Origin: Hymenopus coronatus
Lineage: Eukaryota; Arthropoda; Insecta; Mantodea; Hymenopodidae
DNA: 64,000 nucleotides
Assembly: GCA_030762935.1 (NCBI GenBank)
Contig: CM060900.1
Coordinates: 385,386,132 to 385,450,131, forward strand
Direction: 5' to 3'
Position numbers and translations under genes: made by a program. Positions 55,200 to 64,000 of the stretch are shown in pieces. Under the pieces are notes generated by a model. That model saw only the letters and a list, made by a program, of their open reading frames with translations. It had not been told where the DNA came from and ran no database searches. Positions within the stretch are counted from its first letter, which is position 1; each line of letters starts with the position of its first letter.

Positions 55200-56880
55200 C
55201 GGAAGTTGAAAAAAAACGGCCCTCGTATATACTCTTATTTATAACTTAGCCACAGAAAGAAAACGAGTAACAATAAAACATAACAATGCACTATACACCT
55301 CGAATAGCTTAGGTTGCCAGTTGCCGTTGAAATGTATCCTATCCTGCAAAAATAATTTGTTGCAGTTTTGCAGATTTTACACTTCAACAAACAAACATGC
55401 TAAACATTTTTATTTAAACAAACCAGCAGATGTATTTATTGAAACAATATTGAAAGAATAGGTATAATGTAGTTATTTAAAGGACCGCCTACATATGTAT
55501 TTGTTTTTCATTTAAAGTTGTATTCTAAAATTCTAAAATAAAATGTAGAATAAAAATCTAAAAATCAGTATTAAATACTTTATATTTCAATTTATTTCTT
55601 TTATGTTCATGGGAGGAGCACCTCACAACTTAAAATCCCTGCGCCTAAGAGTGCCTAATATTTGTTAAAAGTAGTATTAGAGGATAATTCTATTGGACAA
55701 TTCCGGGAGAATTTTTTCCTGTCCGCCGTAAGGGACTTGTTTCCTAATAGTACCTATATTTTGAAATCGTGTTTGTTTTAAGTAACTTATAGCACACCAA
55801 TTGGAAAACAATATATTTTCATACGAAATACAATAAAAACACACCCTTCGATAAACTAAATTGACAATATGAAATTTCCACTTCTTTGGTTGGTAAGCAC
55901 ATACGTAATGCCTTTAAATGCGTGTGAAGCGGGAAATTCCTCCCCGGGCTCCAATTCTTTAATTTAGTATTAGGTATCACTCGATTCGACATTTTAGATA
56001 TTCCCTTATGTAATACAAGAATATTGCCTTTAATTATTTAACCTGGGTCTGTGCATTTCTTGAGAAGAATAAGAATCTCGTTTTCTTGCAAGCCTGGATC
56101 AAGAGGGAATTGAGACGACAAAAAACGCGATGGTTGGGTGAACTAATTTCCTGTAACGAGGCTTTTCCTACCTTATAATAAACAGGCCTCAGCCTACATA
56201 AAAAGGGGGAAATAGGAAAAAAGAAGACGCGTAATTGAAAAGTTTCAGCCAGTAAGATGTTGATACAGGAAAGTCCGTTTTTTTACCAGGATGAGTCTAA
56301 AGAATCAAAAGGAAAGTTTAAGACGACAGAATTACTTTGAAGAAATTATAAATATGCGTGTTCAGGAACCGCCGCATTATTTCGACATCTCAATGTCAGT
56401 CACCAGTACTTCTAGCTCTAATTCCTTGGGTAGCAAACGGCATTGTGAACTCCAAAATAAAACAGCGTGTTCAAGAATGTAATTATGTGCAGAACATAAA
56501 TCTTCCTAGACGGAACACAGATCACGGTCGCGAAAAAGAACACAAAGGTGATTAAAAGAATGTGTTGCCAGACGCGAGATGAAAGGGCATCCATTGTATC
56601 GTGTTCAGTTCTCACAGCATGAACACCAAAAGTTGTTTACAATATGCGGGAAGATTTGCCTCCAATGAATAAGTTAAATTTCTGAACAAATTTAAGTCAC
56701 TTTGTGCATTGTGATGTCTTATTAGTAGAATAAAAAGTTGTCGGTATTTGCATCGTCTCTTATCGCCATATACCCCCACACCCTGCCACAAGGGCCATTC
56801 CCATGCAGCTTAACAAACCCTACCAGGAAGGCCCGATTTTCCTGAGGAAGAGTAGGAAGTGAGAATGAGACGGCCGATAA
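55200..56880. other. AT-rich stretch with no recognised gene
   Basis: No SINE head, RT or transposase motif is seen. Frames around 56,291-56,615 overlap on both strands and are unremarkable. Confidence 0.4.
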
Positions 56881-56884
56881 CGTA

Positions 56885-57375
56885 TTCTTGGAACGAGACC
56901 GGATAGTTCAGGCGTTTTGACTGGGACTGATATTCCTAGGTCGTGGTTTCGATTTCCGCTGCCAAACTCTCTGACCCATGGTTTCTGGATTATTCGGGGA
57001 TTCTCCCAGGTTACCAGGTAAATGGTAGAGAGGTTTCTTCATTCCCCCAAATTTCGTGTCCCTTTTTGTCATATACATTTCATTCCAACCGGTATCTTTC
57101 TGAGTTGTGTAGGACTGATTGCTGTAATGGCGCTTTTCTGTGGGGTGGAGAGCGTGCTTTGGAAATACGGCTCTCGGCAACAGGGTGGGTCTGGAGTCGT
57201 TGTAGGACTTGCGATGTTCAGTAGACCAGGACACGGTCTCCTAAGACTTCAAGCGTTGATATGGAAAACTGCCTGAACTACGTTAGAGGCCCCCACGTGG
57301 CCGTTTCGCCCACTCGTTGGAAACTCTCATACCATCCTATCCTCGTGGCGGCTGACGCACAATACGCGCATGTTG
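56885..57375 (+). repeat. tRNA-derived SINE, family E copy 3
   Basis: The head is decayed (GGTCGTGGTTTCGATTTCCG as B box). The core is GGGATTCTCCCAGGTTACCA/GGTAAATGGTAGAG. The body follows copy 2 in order: TTTCATTCC, GGACTGATTGCTGTAATGGC and GCTTTGGAAATACGGCTCTC. It ends GCTGACGCACAATACGCGCA. Confidence 0.7.
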
Positions 57376-57786
57376 GCTGCATTGTGGAACTCCCTCCGTA
57401 ATGTACCGACCACCCAACCAGTTTCTGGTAGAGATCCAAGGAAGCGTCCTGTCTTCAAGGCCCGATAGATACGCAAAAACGCAAACACATTAATGCCTGG
57501 GGATGTCGTAAGTGAAGTTTTATCATTTCCGCTTTCTTTGTGCAACGTCGTTTACAGCACGTAGCTATTTTATTTGTGGTGATATATTTAGGTTTTCAAA
57601 AAAATATAAAAAACAAGTTGCGTTAGACTGACAACAATTCTGAAATTAGGCTAGTAAGAAAAGAGACTATTTTGAAATTTCGGTAGACCTTATTTATCAA
57701 CTGACAATGGTGGCTGACATAATGTAAAACGCATTAATGTGAGATTATATTCAGTTCTATTTATTGACGATTAACCGTTACGGTTC

Positions 57787-57796
57787 TATATAAAAG
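57787..57796 (+). promoter_or_regulatory. TATA-box-like site
   Basis: TATATAAAAG is a near-consensus TATA box with a GC-richer region after it. No initiator at the right distance and no good open frame follow, so this is weak. TATA-like strings are frequent in DNA of this composition. Confidence 0.12.
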
Positions 57797-58221
57797 CGTG
57801 AAACGGATTGTCGCCCAGCTGAACGAGCCCATAGTATGTATTTCAAATAATTAGACTATATAAGCCAATTTCTAAGTATAATATTATGTTTTTCCGTATG
57901 TTCTCAAATATTATGTAATTATTTGCTATAGTGTATGTTGTAAGTTCAGATAAGACTGTTCCTGGAAAGCGTTTTCTGACGTAGCAAGAGGGATTTTAAG
58001 CGACGATTTTAGAATTTCACAAGCAGAATTTGTGTATTACAAAGGGGAGAGAATGTTTTTGTATCAGTCACGACTTGCAAAGAGAAAGTATATGTGACGC
58101 ATTCGGAGGGGAACCACAAGAAAGTTGAGGTAAAAAATTACGTGTAAGACGGATTGACCAATTGAAAATAGTTACGTCACGTCCGAAGCACACCCCTAGC
58201 CATTTTCGGCGTCAAAACGAG

Positions 58222-58368
58222 CCAATGAAATTCTATGTTGAGAGTTTTCCGCGTGGGTTAAATTTAGTATAAATGTAGAGTATTCGTCCGAACCTACAAA
58301 CTATTAGCATTTAACGTCATGCGGAACCTGCGTCGCTCAGAATACGAAATCCACTCCAAAAAGTAAGT
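58222..58368 (+). promoter_or_regulatory. Candidate promoter and first exon
   Basis: CCAAT (58222-58226) lies 42 bases before TATAAAT (58268-58274). About 45 bases after the TATA box an ATG (58319) opens MRNLRRSEYEIHSKK, and a strong splice donor GTAAGT sits at 58363-58368, within the last codons. The order CCAAT, TATA, ATG, donor is that of a short first coding exon. The parts are short and could coincide by chance, and no second exon is identified. Confidence 0.18.
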
Positions 58369-58369
58369 G

Positions 58370-59640
58370 TCCACAAGAGTTCTGAATGTTAATAATTGTG
58401 ATTAGCGCCGCGTAAATTAAAGCTTCTTCTGTGCATGCTTATGCTCGCTAATGGAGAAATGGTGAGAGCGATCTTAACTTTACTAATCTTGCTTATTCAG
58501 CGGAGTTGGTGAGCAGGTTGCGCTCATTGCGAGGGGTAAAACGAAGGCTGCTCTCGCAAGTTCTCTGCTGGCCTGTTTTATCTTGGAATAGCCCCGTTAA
58601 GTTCTGCAAATCTTTTGACGCACGAAGGGATATCTGCAAACATCAATTACGGGGCAGTTGGGCCAACTGGTAGGTTAGAACTCCCAAACCAAAAGCAATA
58701 TTTTATTTTCTCCAATGAATGTACTTTTATAAATTTATGATCCGTCTGCTACTTTGCTTATTACTGCTGCCCTGATACTATTGCTTGATGTGTTTTTATG
58801 CAACAATTACCTCAAATATCCTGACCGAGGACGCTCATCCACGTCATCACATATAATAATTATATTAATTCAATCGTAGTTCCAGAGCAGAGTAGAAATA
58901 TAGGGAGAAAATCATGAATTTTGTGTCATTAATACTTGTGCAATTAGTTTAGTATCATTAGAGTACACAATTGCGCAAGTGTGAAAATCTTTTGATCCAG
59001 CGGTATAAGTGTATGTGTTTGAAGTCATTATTATGATGTGGGGATAAAATCCGAGATCAAATCTTGTCTTGGGGTAATTTGTTTACTATTTCTCTTTCAG
59101 AAGGCAAATATAAACTACGCTTAATGAACCTTACTCAGTGGAAAATAAATAAAATCAAAATAATCCGTAACAGTTGAGCGCATTTTTATACTCAATTGCA
59201 AGAAACAATTTTCTCATGTTTTCGTGTTTAAGTTATTGCTTCTAATTCTTTACTTTCTAACTTGCCTTAAAATTACATTTCAAATTTAATATCATATCTA
59301 GTTCATGATTTGTGAAACTTGCCGCTACATTTGCTTCCCTCTAATCACATTGCTTCAGCAAAGAGGTAGATTGAGTGAAAAGGATCACCCCTGTGTGATG
59401 ACTACCCTGGCCAAATTCTTACCGCGGCAACATGAACGTTTACGTTTATAAAACGTAAATAGTGCGCGTGGCTGCTTTTGAAATACGCAATATATCCCAA
59501 AGCTTATCGGCAGAAGCTGAGACCGACTGGCCAGGTAAGTGCTCTCGTCCAGGGTGAACACCATAAACTCTATCATCAGATAAACAGAAACTTTTGAACA
59601 TTTCCCTTCTCGCCATCTCCATGAACATTCTAGAAGTTTC
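58370..59640. other. Stretch with no recognised gene
   Basis: No repeat family is recognised in 57.7-59.9 kb, unlike most of the window. The sequence is unique-looking, so host regulatory or exonic DNA is more likely here than elsewhere, but nothing specific can be shown. A minus-strand frame at 59,446-59,643 is unremarkable. Confidence 0.35.
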
Positions 59641-59647
59641 CAACGGC

Positions 59648-59849
59648 TATATAAACGAGCGCTGTCTCGCGCGAATCACTTAGCTAGTTAGGTAAATAAT
59701 GACTGCGTTTCTGGCGCGAAAAATAACTTGCTATTCTACTAGTGAGTTTGTGACGGGCAGCGAGAGACTACTGAAGAATAGCAACGCCTTGCGTTCGACT
59801 CCGCAGGATGCTTCGCACGCATTTCATTACGCAAACAGATAACAATAAA
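59648..59849 (+). promoter_or_regulatory. Candidate compact transcription unit
   Basis: TATATAAAC (59648-59656) lies 30 bases before an initiator-like TCACTT with its A at 59,678. An ATG at 59,699 opens a 47-codon frame to TAA at 59840-59842, starting MTAFLARKITCYSTSEF. AATAAA follows at 59844-59849. The frame is richer in GC than its surroundings. A GTAAAT just before the ATG (59,691-59,696) could instead be a splice donor, making this a 5' exon. All elements are short, so the evidence is weak. Confidence 0.17.
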
Positions 59850-60615
59850 AGTGAAGTGACAGGGAAAATAGAACTAGATCGCATGAATGAAGGACTAGAT
59901 AAAAACTGTGCAAAGGCATATCACTAGAGCATTAATTCCGTTCCGTTTGAGGGCTACAACTGTTGTATTCTAAGGCGACAATTGCAACACTAGCGTTGAA
60001 GCTGCAGATAGAAGAAATAAAACAACGCCTCATAATGCGGTAAAATCCGGGACGATATTCTCCTAGTAAACATACAAAAATGTTAAACAAAGTTTATCAG
60101 TACTTCCACTTGCACAGTATTCGATTTTAACAACTAAAATGCTTTTGCCAGTTTGCTGAAATTGTGATAAACAGGCGCTTAGTGATGTGAATACTAGGCA
60201 GCTTTTCTTGTAATCAGCTTTAGTTTTTTTAGTTTTTCCTAAAGCTGTTCTGAATCGTTTTTAATCAGAGCTAAATCAAAGTGAATCTAAAAATATTAAA
60301 ATCAGTTGAGGCAGAAGATATGTCAGCAAATAATATTTTGGAAGAATTAGATATATTCATAGGAAAAATGAAATCCAGGAAGGAAAAGAGCTTTCTAAAT
60401 ATGAACATTCAGTGAATGGTTCGTACGTTGCAAGAGAATGGCTTTCTTAATTAATGTGCATTCTTGGAAATTCAAATTAGCTTTAAGATGCATTAATGGA
60501 CTGCGTCAAAAAATTAACTGATCATTTAATATGCTGAAACCTTTTAACTGGCTTCAGCTCAAACATCCTCTCCATTGGAAATCGGTTCAACAGACTCTTA
60601 ATATACATATACTAA
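59850..60615. other. Stretch with no recognised gene
   Basis: No motif is recognised. Confidence 0.35.
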
Positions 60616-60624
60616 GACGAATGT

Positions 60625-60676
60625 GATTATTAGTATTATTATTATTATTATTTATAATAATATTATTGTTGTTGTT
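60625..60676. repeat. TTA/TTG-rich simple repeat
   Basis: Imperfect TTA triplets followed by TTGTTGTTG. The following GGGTCATTAGCGCCCTAG resembles a SINE tail phrase, but no full element is clear. Confidence 0.75.
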
Positions 60677-60924
60677 AATGGTGTTTAATGACCCTCAAGT
60701 ATTGGGTCATTAGCGCCCTAGAAGAATGTGATGAAATATCCTGAAAGAAATAGGTAAAGATTAGCTTCTTTAGGAAGTTAAGCATGCATGTGAAATGAAA
60801 AATCATGAATTAAGTACTAAGTGTGTTTGATATAAGGCATCTACCATTTTAAATTTGTTTACATGCTAAAGCATCTGCTGAAATCATTTTTGGTTCATTG
60901 CTGCATTCTTGCTGGCTCTGCTAG

Positions 60925-61110
60925 CACCATGCCTCCTGTTGAAGACTGAGATGAGGGACGTAGCGGCCTGGCGGTAGGCCAAGGTTCCTTGTGAGCTGTC
61001 ATGCCATGGAGTTAATAACCATGGGTGTAAGCCCGATATGAACCCACGACCTCGAAGTCAGAAGGATAGAGCATAACCAACCGAGTTATCTAGAGCAATG
61101 AGATGAAGTG
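60925..61110. repeat. SINE I tail joined to an inverted tRNA-like head
   Basis: The plus strand at 60,965-61,010 has GGCGGTAGGCCAAGGTTCCT and TGTGAGCTGTC, identical in large part to the tail of the copy at 62.2 kb. It is followed on the minus strand by a tRNA-like sequence: GATAACTCGGTTGGTTATGC, then CTTCGAGGTCGTGGGTTCAT. Two SINEs of different families therefore abut here in opposite orientations. Confidence 0.6.
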
Positions 61111-61119
61111 AAAAAACAC

Positions 61120-61980
61120 AGAAGGCCACATGCTCACAGGTTACAGAGACACCCAGAGGTAGCTAAATTACACTTAGTTTTTAAGCTTCCTGCAAAACAT
61201 ATTTTCAGAAACAGCATTTTAGAACGTATTAGGGAAAATCTGAACTTCTAAATTCGTTTTCAATATGGGCATTCAGAAATTCGTGAAATATGCATTATCA
61301 AACAAAGGATAATGAATTTCCGCATTTTTTTTTTCATATCCTCTTTCAGCTGACACTTGGTTATACGTACATACACACAGAGAAAAAAAGGCAAGAACTT
61401 TCTTCATCCGTAAATAAGATATTTTCTTCTGAATCAACGTATGCATAATTTAAAGATTAAAATAAGGAAACATTGGAAAGAATGCTGCCAAAGACTTTAT
61501 TAACTGAGTGCTAAGGAAAGAGAGAACGCAGGATCAGATTCGTCATGTTACCAGCGACCTAATAATAAACAAATAAAACTTGGAGGCTCCCAAGCCAGTT
61601 AGCTTTCTTCTGGCGTCTGGCACTTTGAAGTGGCAGCATCGTTTGTCATGGAAGAAAACAGGAAACAGGATGTGGACTACCACTAACGACTCCAATATCT
61701 CTCATGGCTCAGCGGCTTTTATATGTTAACATTGTCGGACATGAGGACAAGAACAAATTTGCTGTGCTGTCTTGTGATCTTGTACGGTATTATTACAAAT
61801 ATTTCACTAAACAAGATTTAAACAGTGCTATGTTCCGCGGTTGGCCATAAGAAGCGAAAGAAGCGAGCAGGTCTTAACCCTTGCTGGGTGTCTGGAGTCT
61901 GCTTATACCCCAATGCTGCTTTAAGGGGACCAACCTATGAAACATTCAAATTCAGTGCTTCTTAAGCAATTACTGATCTT
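61120..61980. other. Stretch with no recognised gene
   Basis: No motif is recognised. Confidence 0.35.
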
Positions 61981-61984
61981 CTCC

Positions 61985-62275
61985 TTAGCGCGGTGGTAGC
62001 ACAGCTGCTTGGCAAGCGCTCGATTCCAGGTACCTGGACCGGGGTGCACTCAGCCTCGTGAGGTCCCTGGGGGCCAATTGAGGAGCTACTAGATGGAGAA
62101 GTAGCGGATCCAGGTCATGAGGACCGTTTTAATCGGCCGGGGGGGAGTTCAAGACGCTGACCACGTCTCACCCTCCAATACTGCAAGCCATCCACGACGT
62201 CTGTCATGGGCACGCAGTGGCCGGGCAGTAGGCCAAGGTTCCTTGTGAGCTGTCGTGACTTGGAGTTGTTATTAT
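61985..62275 (+). repeat. SINE, family I copy 1
   Basis: The head has GCGCGGTGGTAGCACAGCTG and GCGCTCGATTCCAGGTACC. The GC-rich body contains GGTCCCTGGGGGCCAATTGA and ends GGCCAAGGTTCCTTGTGAGC, TGTCGTGACTTGGAGTT, then a (TTA)n/(TTC)n tail of about 60 bases. The tail matches 60,965-61,010. Confidence 0.7.
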
Positions 62276-62326
62276 TATTACTTTTATTCTTCTTCTTCTT
62301 TTTCTTCTTCTTCTTATTATTATTAG
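62264..62326. repeat. (TTA)n/(TTC)n tail
   Basis: Triplet runs at the 3' end of SINE I, as expected for a simple-repeat tail. Confidence 0.9.
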
Positions 62327-62329
62327 GCC

Positions 62330-62900
62330 ATTAAATTCATTTTTATCATGTACCTCTATTGTTATACTTGTATGTAACTAACTACTTTTGAAATTTTGAG
62401 GCAAATGGTTACACCAAGTGGTTTCTGAGAAAAAGCTTATTTAACTCCTCTACCAAAAATGCTCCTTGAGCTGTGGTTTTCAAAATTTGGTAACAAAACT
62501 TCATATTTGCATTCCAGGAATTACTCTTTAGAAATTATCGGATGAGTTCCAAATTAATTAAATAATTCTACAAGAAAAGATATGATAAATCATTCGTTCA
62601 TATTTTTTACATTACTTTTTGGATTAATTAATCTTGTTAACCCAAATACATAGCTATATTTGCTTAGAACATTAATTCAGTAAATTATTAGGATATTAAG
62701 GTTCTCTGATTGAAAAATCATACTGATTGGTAGAAATGTGCACCGCAAGGGGAATTTTGAACATTTACGTTAGAAACTGAATTTAGAGAAACATGTCTTT
62801 TGGTATTTGAAATGTCATTTGTTACCATTATAAACTTCCATTTAAAAGGTCGCGTGAAAAGTGTTAAATTTTAGCTAGCTGAGAATAAGTTCAACATATT
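62330..62900. other. AT-rich stretch with no recognised gene
   Basis: No motif is recognised. Confidence 0.4.
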
Positions 62901-62912
62901 AATCTACAAGGA

Positions 62913-63196
62913 AAATGGAAACGGAAAATGGTGTAATGGTTACCATGCTAGCCTCATATACCCAAGGTCGCAGGTTCAAACCCGGCGGAGGCGTAAAAAT
63001 CCTTAGCATGGCTTCCTTCGGAAAAGAAGTAAAAGCCGTGGGTCCCGTGTCGTAGATTTATGGCACGTAAAAGAACCTCAAGCCTGATAGAGAGGCCTCT
63101 GAGCAAAATTAAGCGGTCTTTCACGCCCAATTTAGAATGGGACGCTGAGAGCCACAGCAGTTAAAGAGCGTCCATAAATAAAACGCCATTTCCATT
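62913..63196 (+). repeat. tRNA-derived SINE, family A copy 3 with target duplication
   Basis: This is the best preserved family A copy. The head has GGTGTAATGGTTACCATGC (A box) and GTCGCAGGTTCAAACCCGGC (B box). The body has AGCATGGCTTCCTTCGG, GTGTCGTAGATTTATGGCAC, GTAAAAGAACCTC, TTAAGCGGTCTTTCACGCCC and GGGACGCTGAGAGC. It ends CATAAATAAAACGCCATTTC. An exact 10-base duplication, TCTACAAGGA, flanks it (62903-62912 and 63197-63206). Confidence 0.9.
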
Positions 63197-63209
63197 TCTA
63201 CAAGGACAA

Positions 63210-63640
63210 CGGTATATTAATGTGCTATAATCCAACTATCAATGTGTTCAATAATTTTGGTCAATCATTACATGATGGTCCCCTTAACTACATAAAAAAA
63301 AAAAATAAAAAAAAAACGGTTTTAGGGTGAACGTAGGCTTCACAACCTCCAGATATGCTTTTCGTGTATTTTTTATCATAAATGAACGAACTGTTACTGC
63401 CTATATCACGGCTCATGGTATTTTTTTCAATGGGTTCCGAAAATTATCCAGGCATAAACCATATAGTTTTTGATATTATATTTCAGTTTCATTACGAAAA
63501 TAAAAACTTGGATACGATGAAACTTTTGAACCGAAATTTATGTGCCCATGAATAATTCCAAGAATTTACATACAAATGCGTTGTAACAAATTCATAGCTA
63601 GGAAGTGCGTCTTGTTCAAGTAAAGTGTGGTATTATATTT
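63210..63640. other. Stretch with no recognised gene
   Basis: An A-rich run lies at about 63,292-63,316. No other motif is recognised. Confidence 0.4.
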
Positions 63641-63648
63641 TATTCACA

Positions 63649-63898
63649 ATGGATGATACACGCTTAGAAAGGCACCACGGTCTCGAGCAGGGTTTACGAG
63701 ATATTCATAACAAGGATAGTGTTAACGAATCAATTTTTCGAAATGAGGATGAGAGTGATGCCGGAGGCAGATATGCAGGTTGGAAATGAAATGGAGAATG
63801 AAAATGATGAAGATGACAATGCTATTCAAGAAACTAGTGCACTCCTCATGTATCTAGGAGTGGACACACGATCTGCGCAAGCAAGCTTCCAGGAATAA
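63649..63898 (+). pseudogene. Acidic open frames, possible broken gene start
   Basis: ATG at 63,649 in a good context (CACAATGG) opens 46 codons beginning MDDTRLERHHGLEQGLRDIH and ending at TGA 63787-63789. An overlapping frame from 63,743 continues for 51 codons with ENENDEDDNAIQETSALLM then YLGVDTRSAQASFQE to TAA 63896-63898. Both are acidic and their overlap suggests one gene with a frame change. Acidic N-termini are common in piggyBac and Harbinger-type proteins, but I do not recognise the family. The window ends 100 bases later. Confidence 0.25.
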
Positions 63899-64000
63899 AA
63901 TACATGAAAGTGCTCATATTCCACCTAACTTTCATCATTACAGACAAGGGCAGATTGCCTCAGGTCTTCTATCACCAATGACATGCAGGATGTAATAGTA

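Overview
This is AT-rich animal nuclear DNA. It has no operons, no bacterial-style gene packing and no confident host protein-coding gene. The content is dominated by transposable-element debris, several tRNA-headed SINE families, LINE reverse-transcriptase remnants, Tc1/mariner and piggyBac DNA transposons, and large microsatellites. That combination, with DUF4817-type Tc1/mariner transposase and BovB/RTE- or Jockey-like LINE fragments, fits an arthropod, probably an insect with a large genome. An orthopteroid or other polyneopteran is my guess; this is inference, not proof.

Layout. 1-5.4 kb: unique-looking AT-rich DNA with one SINE (K1) inside an older repeat (N). 5.4-7.7 kb: a LINE remnant with its YADD motif, an inverted piece of LINE C-terminus, and a nearly complete 1336-bp Tc1/mariner element with TA target duplication sitting inside the LINE reading frame. 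7.7-10.9 kb: a truncated copy of repeat L that runs straight into a 2.9-kb GTA/GTG triplet array. 11.7-13.3 kb: a second decayed LINE. 13,311-15,276: a dead piggyBac element with TTAA duplications and 17-bp terminal repeats. 15.5-24 kb: repeat N, SINEs of families A, B, C and D, and a long L copy split by a C element. 24-31 kb: mostly unrecognised DNA, a SINE A copy and a 440-bp CATA array. 31-43.5 kb: the densest repeat zone, with many L copies, some in head-to-tail pairs, interrupted by SINE insertions. 43.6-51 kb: two copies of repeat M, SINEs E, G, H and J, and a foldback element. 51.6-55.2 kb: two transposase fragments. 56.9-57.4 kb: SINE E3. 57.7-59.9 kb: a stretch with few recognisable repeats that holds three TATA-like sites, two of them with further weak signs of a transcription unit. 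60.6-63.2 kb: SINEs I and A. 63.65-63.9 kb: two short acidic reading frames in different frames.

The elements interact only as nested insertions: mariner in LINE, SINE C in L (twice, with target duplications), SINE E in L, SINE K in N. This nesting gives relative ages: LINE older than mariner; L and N older than the SINEs. The most unusual items are repeat L with its conserved palindromic end and tandem junctions, the SINE C inverted dimer that appears to have moved as one unit, and the triplet array whose Ser/Gly/Pro frame stays open for 2.86 kb and ends in a non-repetitive acidic tail. All coordinates of old repeats are by eye and approximate unless exact duplications are stated.
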